Source: Candidatus Kerfeldbacteria bacterium
GTDB lineage: Bacteria > Patescibacteriota > Patescibacteriia > SBBC01
NCBI GenBank assembly: GCA_903854795.1
Contig: CAINXF010000211.1
Span: forward strand, 1-12,525
DNA length: 12,525 nt
Direction of reading: 5' to 3'
Shown: piece after piece, positions 5,403 through 12,525 of the stretch
Layout: each line of letters begins with the position of its first letter
How positions within the stretch are numbered: the stretch's first letter is position 1
Made by a program: the position numbers and the translations under genes
The notes under the pieces: model-generated
What the model was told of the DNA's origin: nothing
The model's input: only the letters and a program-made list of their open reading frames with translations
The model's database searches: none

Positions 5403-6500
5403 ATGAAACTATCCTGCACAAAAGAAAATCTACTCACAGGCCTCTCGACGGTCGGACGGATCGCGAGCAAAAATCTCACACTCCCGATTCTTAGTAACGT
5501 ATTACTTCGTGCAGAAAAAAGTTCACTCGTGTTAAGTGCCACGAATCTTGAAGTGGGCGTGACTACGCGCGTTCGTGGAAAGATCACCGAAGATGGTGCC
5601 ATCACGGTCCAGGCAAGACTCCTCACTGACTACGTCGGTCTACTCGAGAACGATAAAATCGAACTGGAAACCGAGGGCGCGACGCTGAAAGTGGTCAGCG
5701 ATTCCTCGCACACCACTATCCGCGGTATGACGGCTGATGATTTTCCGATCATTCCGCAAGTGTCGCATGATGGTGGTTTTAAAATGGAGGCCACTACCTT
5801 GCGCGACGGCCTGAATCAAGTGTTGTTCTCGGCTGCACAAGACACGACGCGGCCCGAGATCAGTGGCATATTTTTTTCCATAAAGGGCAATAAGCTCACC
5901 ATGGCTGCTACCGACAGTTATCGTCTGGCGGAATGCACGGTAACGCTCAAAGAACCCCGGAAGGACATAAAGACGATCGTGCCGACGCGCGCATTGTATG
6001 AACTTGTTCGGATTATGCCGGCGGAAGGTGATGTCGAGGTGTTTATCGGAGAAACGCAGGCGCTGTTCGTGACCGACAGTATCGAGCTTTCGACGCGGCT
6101 CATCGAAGGGCAATACCCTGACTACTCACAGATCATCCCAGCATCATCCTCGGTCGAAGTCCACGTCGATACAGAATCTCTTGTAAAGGCCGTGAAGACC
6201 GCAAGCCTCTTTTGCCGCTCAGGCATTAATGACGTCACGGTTGGTATTGATCCAGCTAAAAATCTGATTACCTGCGCCGCTGCCAACTCAGAACTCGGGG
6301 AACATCAAGGTAGTATTCCTGCCAAGATCACAGGCGGCCCGGTCAGCGTGGTGTTCAATTATAAATACCTTCTTGAAGGTTTGAGCGCGATCAATGCTCC
6401 TGATGTAGTGCTCGGCGTCACTGACAGTGCGAGCGCGGGAATATTGAAATCTGATGGCAAGGGCGAGTATCTGTATCTTATAATGCCGATCCGACAGTAG
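5403..6500 (+). CDS. dnaN: DNA polymerase III beta subunit (sliding clamp)
   Basis: DnaN forms the ring that holds the replicative polymerase on DNA and is the docking hub for other replication and repair proteins. The 365-residue product has the usual length and three-fold repeat architecture: domain 1 from MKLSCTKENLLTGLSTVGRI with LPILSNVLLRA (27-37), domain 2 with the RPEISGIFF and ATDSYRLAECTV motifs, and domain 3 ending in YLYLIMPIRQ, the C-terminal strand next to the protein-binding cleft. It sits 276 bases after dnaA and is followed two bases later by the DUF721 gene, so the two are almost certainly one transcript. No recF follows, unlike the common dnaA-dnaN-recF order. Confidence 0.97.
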   Translation: MKLSCTKENLLTGLSTVGRIASKNLTLPILSNVLLRAEKSSLVLSATNLEVGVTTRVRGKITEDGAITVQARLLTDYVGLLENDKIELETEGATLKVVSDSSHTTIRGMTADDFPIIPQVSHDGGFKMEATTLRDGLNQVLFSAAQDTTRPEISGIFFSIKGNKLTMAATDSYRLAECTVTLKEPRKDIKTIVPTRALYELVRIMPAEGDVEVFIGETQALFVTDSIELSTRLIEGQYPDYSQIIPASSSVEVHVDTESLVKAVKTASLFCRSGINDVTVGIDPAKNLITCAAANSELGEHQGSIPAKITGGPVSVVFNYKYLLEGLSAINAPDVVLGVTDSASAGILKSDGKGEYLYLIMPIRQ

Positions 6501-6502
6501 AT

Positions 6503-6805
6503 ATGGCAGCGGTACGGATCGGCGGGTTGCTAGAGCAAGCGGTCGAGCGTTTCGGCGTTGGCAATCAAGTGCGCGCCGCCCGAGTCGTCACCAAGGCAAA
6601 CCAAATCCTGCAGGAGATGTTCGGGGGAGATAGCGGAAACTATATGAGAGTGGTCTCATATAGGCACGGCGAGGTGGTGTGCGTCGCGGAAAGCTCCGCG
6701 GCCGGCATGGCAATACGGCAACGTGAGCAGGAATTGTTGGAAGGAATAAAAAAACACTTCCCACACCTACGGTTCGACCGGGTCCAGTTGCGTACGAACG
6801 GTTAG
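6503..6805 (+). CDS. DUF721/DciA-like protein, candidate helicase loader
   Basis: A 100-residue protein matching the DUF721 pattern: an N-terminal helix pair (GGLLEQAVERFGVGNQVRAA, 7-26), a helical linker, a strand pair with MRVVSYRHGEVVCVAESSAAG (48-68) and a long helix AIRQREQELLEGIKKHF (70-86) ending in FDRVQLR. DUF721 includes DciA, which loads the replicative helicase DnaB in most bacteria lacking DnaC or DnaI. The conserved tryptophan seen in many members is absent. The ATG begins two bases after dnaN stops, with no Shine-Dalgarno, so translation likely depends on coupling. In actinobacteria and others a DUF721 gene sits after recF; here it directly follows dnaN. Family call good; role as loader inferred from family and context. 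Confidence 0.75.
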   Translation: MAAVRIGGLLEQAVERFGVGNQVRAARVVTKANQILQEMFGGDSGNYMRVVSYRHGEVVCVAESSAAGMAIRQREQELLEGIKKHFPHLRFDRVQLRTNG

Positions 6806-9771
6806 TGGACAGCGATCACGAGATAATCGCTCTTGAGTGAGCGGCCATCTTTTGTTGTCGCTTGGAACACGAGTTTATAGGTGCCGGTCGCGGTTGGGAC
6901 AGACCACGGGGTCGTTGTGGTCGAGTCGGTCGCGATATCAATGGTCGCGATATCCGCCGTTGATGCATCAGGATTGATCACTGAGAAATGTGCGCTCGAA
7001 AACCCCGAGGGATCATGTGCAAAGGCGGTCAATGTCACGGTGCTGCCAGCGGTCAATGATGCGTTGTACGCTGGGGAAACGAAATATACAGTTGAGAGCG
7101 AGGCGTCTTTTAGTACGTTAATGTTCACGCTCGCTTGGCCGGTGCTTTGAATGCTGTCCGTCGCAGTCACCGTGACGACATGGAAGCCATTGGTAACATT
7201 GGTAAGGTCGATAGACGCCGTTGATGATGAGCCTTGCTGCACGACCTGGCCGTCGAGCGAGAATGTTATTCCAGTGATAGGTTGTGCCCCGACGGCCGTC
7301 ACTGTGACGTTCATCGTGTTGCTCTGGATTGTGGCATTATCGGCGGGACTCGTGATAGATACCGACGGCGCGCCAGAACGCAGTGAGCAGGATTCCATCG
7401 CGGGAGCTTTTTCGACAAAACCATTTTTTTTCGCCCAGTCTTGGATTGGGGCGTCCCATGAGGCGAATTGCGGGTCTTTCGTCGGGTCTTTTGGTGCCGC
7501 GCCGAGTGGATCGGCAGGGTCGACATAGAACAGGATGGTATGAACCGCTTTGACGGTTTTCTGTGTAATGAACTGCTTGGGCCACGTGGCGAGACATGAG
7601 GCAGGGATTTGCTTACCGGTCACTGAGTCGACGTTGATCGGCGCCTCGCCCTCGAGTTTGCCGTTCAGTACGGGCTTGTCGCTCTTGGGAATTTTCGGCT
7701 TATTGAACGCGACCGCCTTTGTGCCGGCGACCGCCTTCTTCATGTAACTATTCCAGATCGGTGCGGCCACGACCGAACCATCCGCGCCTGCATGCATCTT
7801 CGAGTTGTCGTTGTTGCCTACCCATACGCCGGTCACGACCGCAGGGTCTTTGCCAGTGGCCGCGGTATAGCCGATGGTCCACGCATCGCGGTATTCCTGG
7901 GTGGTGCCGGTCTTTGCGGCGACCGCGCGGTCGGGAAGTGTGAGGTAGTTTTTCGTGCCGAAAATGAAGGCACGCGCATTGTTGTCGCTCAAAACGTCGG
8001 ATACCTCGCGCGCGACGTTCTGGTCAAGCACGCGCGTATTTTGGTCCTTGAATTCCTCGAGCACTTTGCCGTTTTTGTCCTGCACCTTAAGGATCGGTGC
8101 GGTCGTGTGGAGAATGCCATCGGTCGCGAATGAGCCAAAGGCGGCGACGTGATCGAGGAGCGTCACCTCTGCACCGCCAAGTACCAATGACAAGCCGAAC
8201 CGCGAGCGATCGTCCCAGGTGGTATACCCCATCTTTTGTGCCTGGTCGATGACGTTGTTGATGCCGGCGAGGTAGAGTGTTTTCACGGCAGGGATGTTAA
8301 GGGATCCCGCGAGTGCACTACGCATACTTACCGGCCCATGTTCCTTGCCGTCATAGTTGTGTGGGATGTAGTCTGGTTGACCGGCCATTTTGAAATGTGT
8401 CGTTAAGTCGAAGAGGACGGTGTCTGGTGTAAAGCCGTGGCTGAACGCCGTGGCGTAGACAATCGGTTTGATCGATGATCCTGGCTGTTGGGGCGTCAAT
8501 GCGACGTTCACGTTGCCGTCGATCGCCGTATTGAAATAATCCTCGGAACCCACCATGGCAAGTACCTGCCCAGTCTTCGGATCGATCGATACGAGCGAGG
8601 CGTTCGAGGCGTTCCAATTCTTCAGGTTCGAAGCCGCCTTGTCGTTGATTGCTTGTTCGGCGGCGAGTTGTTTGTCGATATCGAGCGTGGTGATGACTTT
8701 GAGGCCGCCTTGCTCGACCGCGCGTTCGCCGTACTTCTGGGCGAGAAGGTCGCGCACATAGAACACGAAGTGCGGGGCGATGATGGACTCGCGTTTTGGC
8801 TTGACGTTCTTCAACACGTCCTCGGTTTTTGCCGCATCGGCCTGCTCTTTCGTGACGTACCCTTGCTCCACCATGAGGTCGAGCACGTAGTGTGCGCGGG
8901 TCATGAGTCGATCGGTATTGTTGCCGGTCGGCGAATAGAACGATGGCGCTTGTGGGATGGCGGCCAGCACGGCGGATTCGGCAAGGTCGAGACTTTTTGC
9001 TGGTTTGCCGAAGTACATTTCCGATGCCGCTTCGATTCCATAGGCGTTCGACCCGTATGGAATTTCATTGAAATACAACTTCAAGATCTGTTGTTTTGTA
9101 AATTTCCGTTCGATCTGGTACGAGAGCACCCACTCACGGATCTTTCGTGAGATGGTCTTGTTGCTGGTAAGGATGGCGTTCTTCACAAACTGCTGCGTCA
9201 ACGTCGAGCCGCCCTGTGACGAGCCGGTCGTCACGTCGGTCCAAATGGCGCGGATGATGCCGGTGAGCGAAATGCCGCCATGTTTGTAGAAGTCTTTGTC
9301 CTCGATTGCGATCGTCGCGTTGATCACATCGGGCGCCACGTCCTTCAGATCGACGACGGTGCGCTTCTGGTCACCATGGATCTCGTAGAGAAGTGTGGTG
9401 CCGTCGCGCGCATAAATGCGGGTCGATTGTGCGACGCTACGATCAGTGATTTTGTTCGGGTCCGGAAGGTCGCGTGAGTACCATGCGAAGGTCACAATGA
9501 CGCCAAGCACGCACACTAAGAAGAAGATGCCGATGATCGGCAGCCATAACTTCAAAAACCTCTCCTTCGTGGTCCGTTTTTTCGAAACGCGCTTCATTGT
9601 ATCGACGGCACCGGAAACAATCTTGTTATTACGGGAAAATAGCGAAGCCACCCAGCGCACCGCGGGGTTATGCGGCGCAGCCGATCGCAGATCACGCCAT
9701 GAGCGTTGGTAGTGCGGCGCGTCTTCAGGGTGATCATCAGAATCGATTTTCTTGAGGTGGGGGATTGGCAT
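6802..9771 (-). CDS. Bifunctional class A penicillin-binding protein with C-terminal Ig-like domains
   Basis: A 989-residue peptidoglycan synthase that polymerises lipid II and cross-links stem peptides outside the membrane. A basic cytoplasmic tail (1-73) leads to one membrane segment (about 74-97). The GT51 glycosyltransferase domain shows catalytic Glu157 in IEDKDFYKHGG, QGGSTLTQQ (186-194) and ERKFTKQQILKLYFNEIPYG (221-240). The transpeptidase domain has S432-S433-I-K435 (SxxK), SLN (490-492) and KTGTT (620-624). Beyond it are a linker with Cys726 and Cys795, a possible disulfide, and two beta-rich Ig-like repeats at about 802-888 and 893-989. These extend the protein well past a typical length of about 700-850. 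The ATG is chosen because the protein matches from there; no Shine-Dalgarno is seen. The gene is leftward and divergent from tyrS, and its stop overlaps the DUF721 stop. Confidence 0.95.
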   Translation of the reverse strand: MPIPHLKKIDSDDHPEDAPHYQRSWRDLRSAAPHNPAVRWVASLFSRNNKIVSGAVDTMKRVSKKRTTKERFLKLWLPIIGIFFLVCVLGVIVTFAWYSRDLPDPNKITDRSVAQSTRIYARDGTTLLYEIHGDQKRTVVDLKDVAPDVINATIAIEDKDFYKHGGISLTGIIRAIWTDVTTGSSQGGSTLTQQFVKNAILTSNKTISRKIREWVLSYQIERKFTKQQILKLYFNEIPYGSNAYGIEAASEMYFGKPAKSLDLAESAVLAAIPQAPSFYSPTGNNTDRLMTRAHYVLDLMVEQGYVTKEQADAAKTEDVLKNVKPKRESIIAPHFVFYVRDLLAQKYGERAVEQGGLKVITTLDIDKQLAAEQAINDKAASNLKNWNASNASLVSIDPKTGQVLAMVGSEDYFNTAIDGNVNVALTPQQPGSSIKPIVYATAFSHGFTPDTVLFDLTTHFKMAGQPDYIPHNYDGKEHGPVSMRSALAGSLNIPAVKTLYLAGINNVIDQAQKMGYTTWDDRSRFGLSLVLGGAEVTLLDHVAAFGSFATDGILHTTAPILKVQDKNGKVLEEFKDQNTRVLDQNVAREVSDVLSDNNARAFIFGTKNYLTLPDRAVAAKTGTTQEYRDAWTIGYTAATGKDPAVVTGVWVGNNDNSKMHAGADGSVVAAPIWNSYMKKAVAGTKAVAFNKPKIPKSDKPVLNGKLEGEAPINVDSVTGKQIPASCLATWPKQFITQKTVKAVHTILFYVDPADPLGAAPKDPTKDPQFASWDAPIQDWAKKNGFVEKAPAMESCSLRSGAPSVSITSPADNATIQSNTMNVTVTAVGAQPITGITFSLDGQVVQQGSSSTASIDLTNVTNGFHVVTVTATDSIQSTGQASVNINVLKDASLSTVYFVSPAYNASLTAGSTVTLTAFAHDPSGFSSAHFSVINPDASTADIATIDIATDSTTTTPWSVPTATGTYKLVFQATTKDGRSLKSDYLVIAVH
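6811..6831 (+). other. Stem-loop downstream of the dnaA-dnaN-DUF721 run
   Basis: AGCGAT (6811-6816) and ATCGCT (6826-6831) form a perfect 6-base stem with a 9-base loop, starting five bases after the DUF721 stop and inside the PBP gene end. No T-run follows, so it is not a typical intrinsic terminator. It is the only obvious structure available to end rightward transcripts here. Confidence 0.3.
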
Positions 9772-9782
9772 GCATGAACATA

Positions 9783-9800
9783 GAGGCGTTTCAGCGCCCC
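9783..9800 (-). other. Possible hairpin in the PBP gene leader
   Basis: On the minus strand GGGGCG and CGCCTC can pair (five Watson-Crick pairs and one G-T) around the loop CTGAAA, 11 bases upstream of the PBP start codon. If the message begins further upstream it could limit ribosome access. Short and unproven; I could not place a convincing PBP promoter. Confidence 0.25.
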
Positions 9801-9856
9801 ATACTAGGATAGTCGGCGGAGGTTACAGTCGTATGAATACCTCGCAAAGTAATGTC

Positions 9857-9891
9857 ATTGCGCAATCAATATAGCAGAATTATGCTATACT
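9857..9891 (+). promoter_or_regulatory. tyrS promoter with two palindromes
   Basis: TGC directly before TATACT (9886-9891) makes a good extended -10 element; transcription would start near 9898, about 13 bases before the ATG. AAGG (9895-9898) is too far from the ATG to be a strong ribosome site. Overlapping or just upstream are a perfect 10-base palindrome ATTGCGCAAT (9857-9866) and an imperfect one from ATAGCA (9871-9876) to TGCTAT (9883-9888). No T-box leader is present, since the untranslated leader is far too short. Confidence 0.5.
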
Positions 9892-9910
9892 TTCAAGGTA
9901 AATACCAGCC

Positions 9911-11092
9911 ATGGATACCCAGTCTATACAACGTATTACAGAATTGTTGACCCGCGGTTTGGCCGAGGTGATCGATCGTAGGCATCTTCAGGAACGCCTT
10001 GAATCAGGCGACCGGCTCCGCGTGAAGCTCGGCATCGACCCGACCGGCGCACGGCTCCATCTGGGCCATGCGGTCGTATTGCGCATCCTTCGTCGGTTTC
10101 AGGACCTTGGTCACACCGTCGTATTGATCGTCGGTGATTTTACGGCGGGCATCGGCGACCCGTCGGGCAAGAACGAGACGCGGCCGCCGCTCACTACCGC
10201 CCAGATCAAGCAGAATTACAAAACGTACGAACAACAGGCGCTCAAGATTCTGAAGAAGGACAAGAAGTTGCTTGAGGTTCGTTACCAGACCGAGTGGTAC
10301 AAGGATTTCAAGCTTGATTCGCTCATCCGTGAGGCGTCGAAATTGTCGGTGGGCTGGCTCCTTTCGCACGAGACGTTCAGGCAGCGTACGAAGGATGGCC
10401 AGCCGTTCGCGTTCCATGAGATGTTCTATCCGCTCTTGCAGGCTTACGATTCGATCGAAGTGAGGGCCGACGTCGAGATCGGTGGTCTCGATCAGAAGTT
10501 TAACATCCTGACAGGACGGGAATTTATGAAGTCGCACGGCATGGCGCCGCAGGATGTGGTCCTCGCGAAGTACCTAATGGGCACGGATGGTCAGAAAATG
10601 GGCAAATCACTCAACAATTTTATCGCGATCGAGGAAGAACCGAGCGAGATGTTTGGCAAGATTATGTCCATGCCTGATTCGGTGCTGCGTGATTACTTCG
10701 AGCTCGCGACCGACCTCCCCATGGACGAGATCGATGCCATGCAGTTCACCGATGTAGCCGCGCGTGATGCGAAACTGAAGCTCGCCGAGACGATCGTCGG
10801 GATGTACCACGGGAGCATCGAAGCAACGGCCGCGCGTAAAGGCTGGGGAAGTCTTACCACGGGTCAATCCATGCGATGGATCGGTGACGCCGGCACATTT
10901 GTTCGTGACCTATTGATAGTAACCGGTGACGCAGCAAGCAAGAGCGAGGCGCAACGATTGTTTGAGCAGGGCGCGGTTACCATCGATGGCGCGATCGAGA
11001 AAGATTGGCGGAAAAAGCGATCCGCATATTCAAAAAGTGCACATTTGTTGGTGGTCGGTAAAAAAAAGCACGCCACACCGTTTACAATGTAG
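9911..11092 (+). CDS. tyrS: Tyrosyl-tRNA synthetase
   Basis: A class I synthetase that charges tRNA-Tyr with tyrosine. The 393-residue product shows the HIGH motif as HLGH (50-53) after GIDPTGARL, the GDFTAGIGDPSG segment (75-86), the tyrosine pocket FYPLLQAYDS (172-181), GGLDQKFN (191-198) and the KMSKS motif as KMGKS (229-233). A C-terminal S4 RNA-binding domain spans about 342-385. GDPSGKNETRPPL marks the shorter TyrZ-like branch of bacterial enzymes rather than the E. coli TyrS type, in my reading. All catalytic motifs are intact. The gene has its own promoter, is divergent from the PBP gene, and converges on the GalT-like gene with 12 bases between stops. Confidence 0.95.
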   Translation: MDTQSIQRITELLTRGLAEVIDRRHLQERLESGDRLRVKLGIDPTGARLHLGHAVVLRILRRFQDLGHTVVLIVGDFTAGIGDPSGKNETRPPLTTAQIKQNYKTYEQQALKILKKDKKLLEVRYQTEWYKDFKLDSLIREASKLSVGWLLSHETFRQRTKDGQPFAFHEMFYPLLQAYDSIEVRADVEIGGLDQKFNILTGREFMKSHGMAPQDVVLAKYLMGTDGQKMGKSLNNFIAIEEEPSEMFGKIMSMPDSVLRDYFELATDLPMDEIDAMQFTDVAARDAKLKLAETIVGMYHGSIEATAARKGWGSLTTGQSMRWIGDAGTFVRDLLIVTGDAASKSEAQRLFEQGAVTIDGAIEKDWRKKRSAYSKSAHLLVVGKKKHATPFTM

Positions 11093-11104
11093 TTGCGGAT
11101 GCGG

Positions 11105-12061
11105 CTACCGCTTCTTCGGGGCTGGTTTTTCTTCGTCTCCGCGATAGAACGCGGCGGCGTCTTCAGGCGGCACCGTGTTGACGACGAGACGCGACCCGAG
11201 TTCGAGCCCTGCCCACACGTCGCCACGTGGCGCGATGCGGAAGTAGAAGTGCTCGTTCTTATCGCGGACGACCTGGTGTGCGTAGAGGTTGTAGGACAGG
11301 CCGGTGATCTCGAGACGCGTCAGGAGATTCTTGAGGTGCGTCGCGAGCGAACGTCGTTCGGCAATCGTTAGGTCATACATGTTGTCGACGTGGCGCCAAG
11401 GGATGAACCAAGCCTCGTAGTTATATGACGAGGCGTACGGTGCGAAGACGCCGATGTAGTCGTCCTCGGCGATCCAGCGCGGACCTTTCTGCTCCTTGAT
11501 GAGCAGGTCTTCGTAGTAGCAGGTCCCTTTTTGGATCTGGTACGATTCGGCGCGCGTGCGCTTGTCGATGATGTGCGGCGGGATGAACGATGACGCGAAG
11601 ATCTGTGAGTGCGAGTGGTTGATAGATGCGCCAGCCTTGCCGCCATGGTTCTTGAAGGTGAGGATGTATTTAATCTTCGGGTCTTTCTGGAGCGCCATGA
11701 TGCGCTTACCGAAGACGTCGAGTACGGATTCGATGTGCTCGATCGGGAGGTTGGCGAACTCGACGTTATGGTCGGGCGTGTCGACGACGACCTCCTGGTA
11801 GCCGTAGGCATCGGGGTTGTCGGCGCTGACGATCGGATAGATGTTCTTGATGACCTTCACTTTCCAGTTCGACGCACTACCAACTGTCTGGAGCGCCTTG
11901 ACGTTCTTAAGCTGCGCCGGGCAGAAGATGCAGGATGTTGCACCCTGGTCCTGGTGGACTACAGTGGTCTGTGGAAAGTCGTGCGGACGTTTCTTGCGCC
12001 CAGGGGCGATAATGACGACGCGATCGTGAATGTAGTCCTGTCGAATTTCGCTGTGGTTCAT
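11105..12061 (-). CDS. GalT-family hexose-1-phosphate nucleotidyltransferase
   Basis: A 318-residue HIT-superfamily protein of the galactose-1-phosphate uridylyltransferase family, slightly shorter than E. coli GalT (348). CIFC at 44-47 matches the first half of the zinc site. The active site reads NHSHSQ (148-153), where the second His (151) corresponds to the residue that forms the nucleotidyl-enzyme intermediate; GalT proper usually has HPHGQ. NHGGKAGAS (138-146) just before it is also family-typical, and a second half-domain follows (about 190-300). The ATG at 12061 overlaps the glycogen synthase TGA as ATGA and fits the family N-terminus. An in-frame ATG at 12208 would overlap the upstream gene by 150 bases and add residues unlike the family. 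The substrate could be UDP-glucose/galactose-1-phosphate or, given the neighbour, ADP-glucose. Confidence 0.85.
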   Translation of the reverse strand: MNHSEIRQDYIHDRVVIIAPGRKKRPHDFPQTTVVHQDQGATSCIFCPAQLKNVKALQTVGSASNWKVKVIKNIYPIVSADNPDAYGYQEVVVDTPDHNVEFANLPIEHIESVLDVFGKRIMALQKDPKIKYILTFKNHGGKAGASINHSHSQIFASSFIPPHIIDKRTRAESYQIQKGTCYYEDLLIKEQKGPRWIAEDDYIGVFAPYASSYNYEAWFIPWRHVDNMYDLTIAERRSLATHLKNLLTRLEITGLSYNLYAHQVVRDKNEHFYFRIAPRGDVWAGLELGSRLVVNTVPPEDAAAFYRGDEEKPAPKKR

Positions 12062-12525
12062 ATGTGTTTCGCTGCGCGCTCGTAGAGCGTTAGATATTTT
12101 TTTGCGGAGGAATCCCAGGAAAAATCCTGTTCCATACATCGCGTGGTAAGTGTACGCCATTTCTTCGGATTTTTGTACCACTTCATCGCGCGGACGATCG
12201 CTTTCCAAAGCTCATCGGCGACGAACTCGTCGAACGAGAAGCCGAGACCTTGTTTCGGGTCGAGGTCGACGTCGGGTACTGTGTCCTTCAGGCCGCCGGT
12301 TGCGCGGACGATCGATGGTGTGCCGTAGCGCATCGATATCATCTGGACCAAGCCGCACGGTTCGAAGCTCGAGGGGACGAGTGTCAGGTCACACCCTGCG
12401 TAGATGTGCTGTGCGAACGCGTTATCGAAGCCGATGTTCGCGTAGACGTATTCCGGGAATTTCTTCATTGCAGTAGTGATCTTTTTCTCGATGTCAGGGA
12501 GTCCGGTGCCGAGCACCACGAGATC
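12058..12525 (-). CDS. glgA: Glycogen synthase (GT5), C-terminal part; runs off the window
   Basis: The 3' end of a GT5 glycosyltransferase that transfers glucose from an ADP- or UDP-glucose donor to a growing alpha-1,4-glucan. The reading frame is open to the right edge (the first visible residues are DLVVLGTG), so only about 155 C-terminal residues are present. They hold the defining part of the GT-B C-terminal lobe: LGTG, GFDNAFAQHIYAGCD, then PSSFEPCGLVQMISMRYGTP with the donor-binding Glu and Cys, and RATGGLKDTVPD. A C-terminal helix ends with YLTLYERAAKHI. The stop codon overlaps the GalT-like start. The donor (ADP- versus UDP-glucose) cannot be read from this part alone. Confidence 0.93.
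   Translation of the reverse strand, partial: DLVVLGTGLPDIEKKITTAMKKFPEYVYANIGFDNAFAQHIYAGCDLTLVPSSFEPCGLVQMISMRYGTPSIVRATGGLKDTVPDVDLDPKQGLGFSFDEFVADELWKAIVRAMKWYKNPKKWRTLTTRCMEQDFSWDSSAKKYLTLYERAAKHI

Noticed and set aside
11059..11066. A run of eight A on the plus strand that could be the T-tract of a leftward terminator after the GalT-like gene
   Set aside because: No stable stem directly precedes it on the minus strand, and it codes for the lysines of the tyrS C-terminus.
11101..11111. GCGG-CTA-CCGC hairpin followed by TTCTT as a tyrS terminator
   Set aside because: The stem has only four pairs and the T-rich tail is broken by C; too weak to call.
11105..12208. Longer form of the GalT-like protein starting at 12208
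   Set aside because: The extra 49 residues overlap the glycogen synthase coding region and are unlike the family; the ATG at 12061 gives a normal length and ATGA coupling.
1..12525. Recoded TGA (glycine) as in some CPR lineages
   Set aside because: TGA ends dnaA, yidC, tsaE and the glycogen synthase at their expected C-termini, and no family protein needs an internal TGA.

Overview
The window reads as a chromosomal replication-origin region of a bacterium, most likely a member of the Candidate Phyla Radiation (Patescibacteria). I infer this from a short YidC with no large N-terminal periplasmic domain, a DHH protein with a long insertion and eroded motifs of a kind I associate with that group, a DUF721 gene directly behind dnaN with no recF, and very tight gene packing. 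The genetic code looks standard, with TGA used as stop. Base composition is moderate, roughly half G+C by eye. There is no sign of phage, transposon, CRISPR or tRNA.

Layout, left to right. Positions 24-1157 (-) encode a DHH-family protein with a strong promoter. Divergent from it, 1278-1778 (+) encodes TsaE, the ATPase of tRNA t6A synthesis. Its tail overlaps a leftward cluster that starts near 3.6 kb: rpmH (L34), rnpA (RNase P protein), yidD, yidC and a PRC-barrel gene. These are packed with gaps of 13, 6 and 5 bases and then a 4-base overlap. The 180-base gap between rpmH and dnaA carries divergent promoters and two DnaA-box-like sites. To the right come dnaA (3762-5126), a 276-base origin-like spacer, dnaN (5403-6500) and a DUF721/DciA-like gene (6503-6805).

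The rightward replication genes collide with a large leftward class A penicillin-binding protein gene (6802-9771); the two stop codons overlap. A 139-base divergent gap then leads to tyrS (+), which converges on a leftward sugar-nucleotide pair: the 3' part of a glycogen synthase gene (running off the right edge) and a GalT-like nucleotidyltransferase coupled to it by an ATGA overlap.

How the genes fit together. DnaA, the spacer and the sliding clamp form the initiation module. The DUF721 protein could be the helicase loader. The rpmH-to-yidC block joins ribosome and RNase P production with membrane-protein insertion. The items most worth a second look are an apparently inactive DHH phosphoesterase, a YidC lacking the usual groove arginine, a PRC-barrel protein coupled to YidC, an origin spacer with DnaA boxes facing each other and a candidate DnaA-trio next to dnaN, and a GalT homologue coupled to glycogen synthase. 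I found no clearly new multi-gene system; most of the window is core housekeeping.
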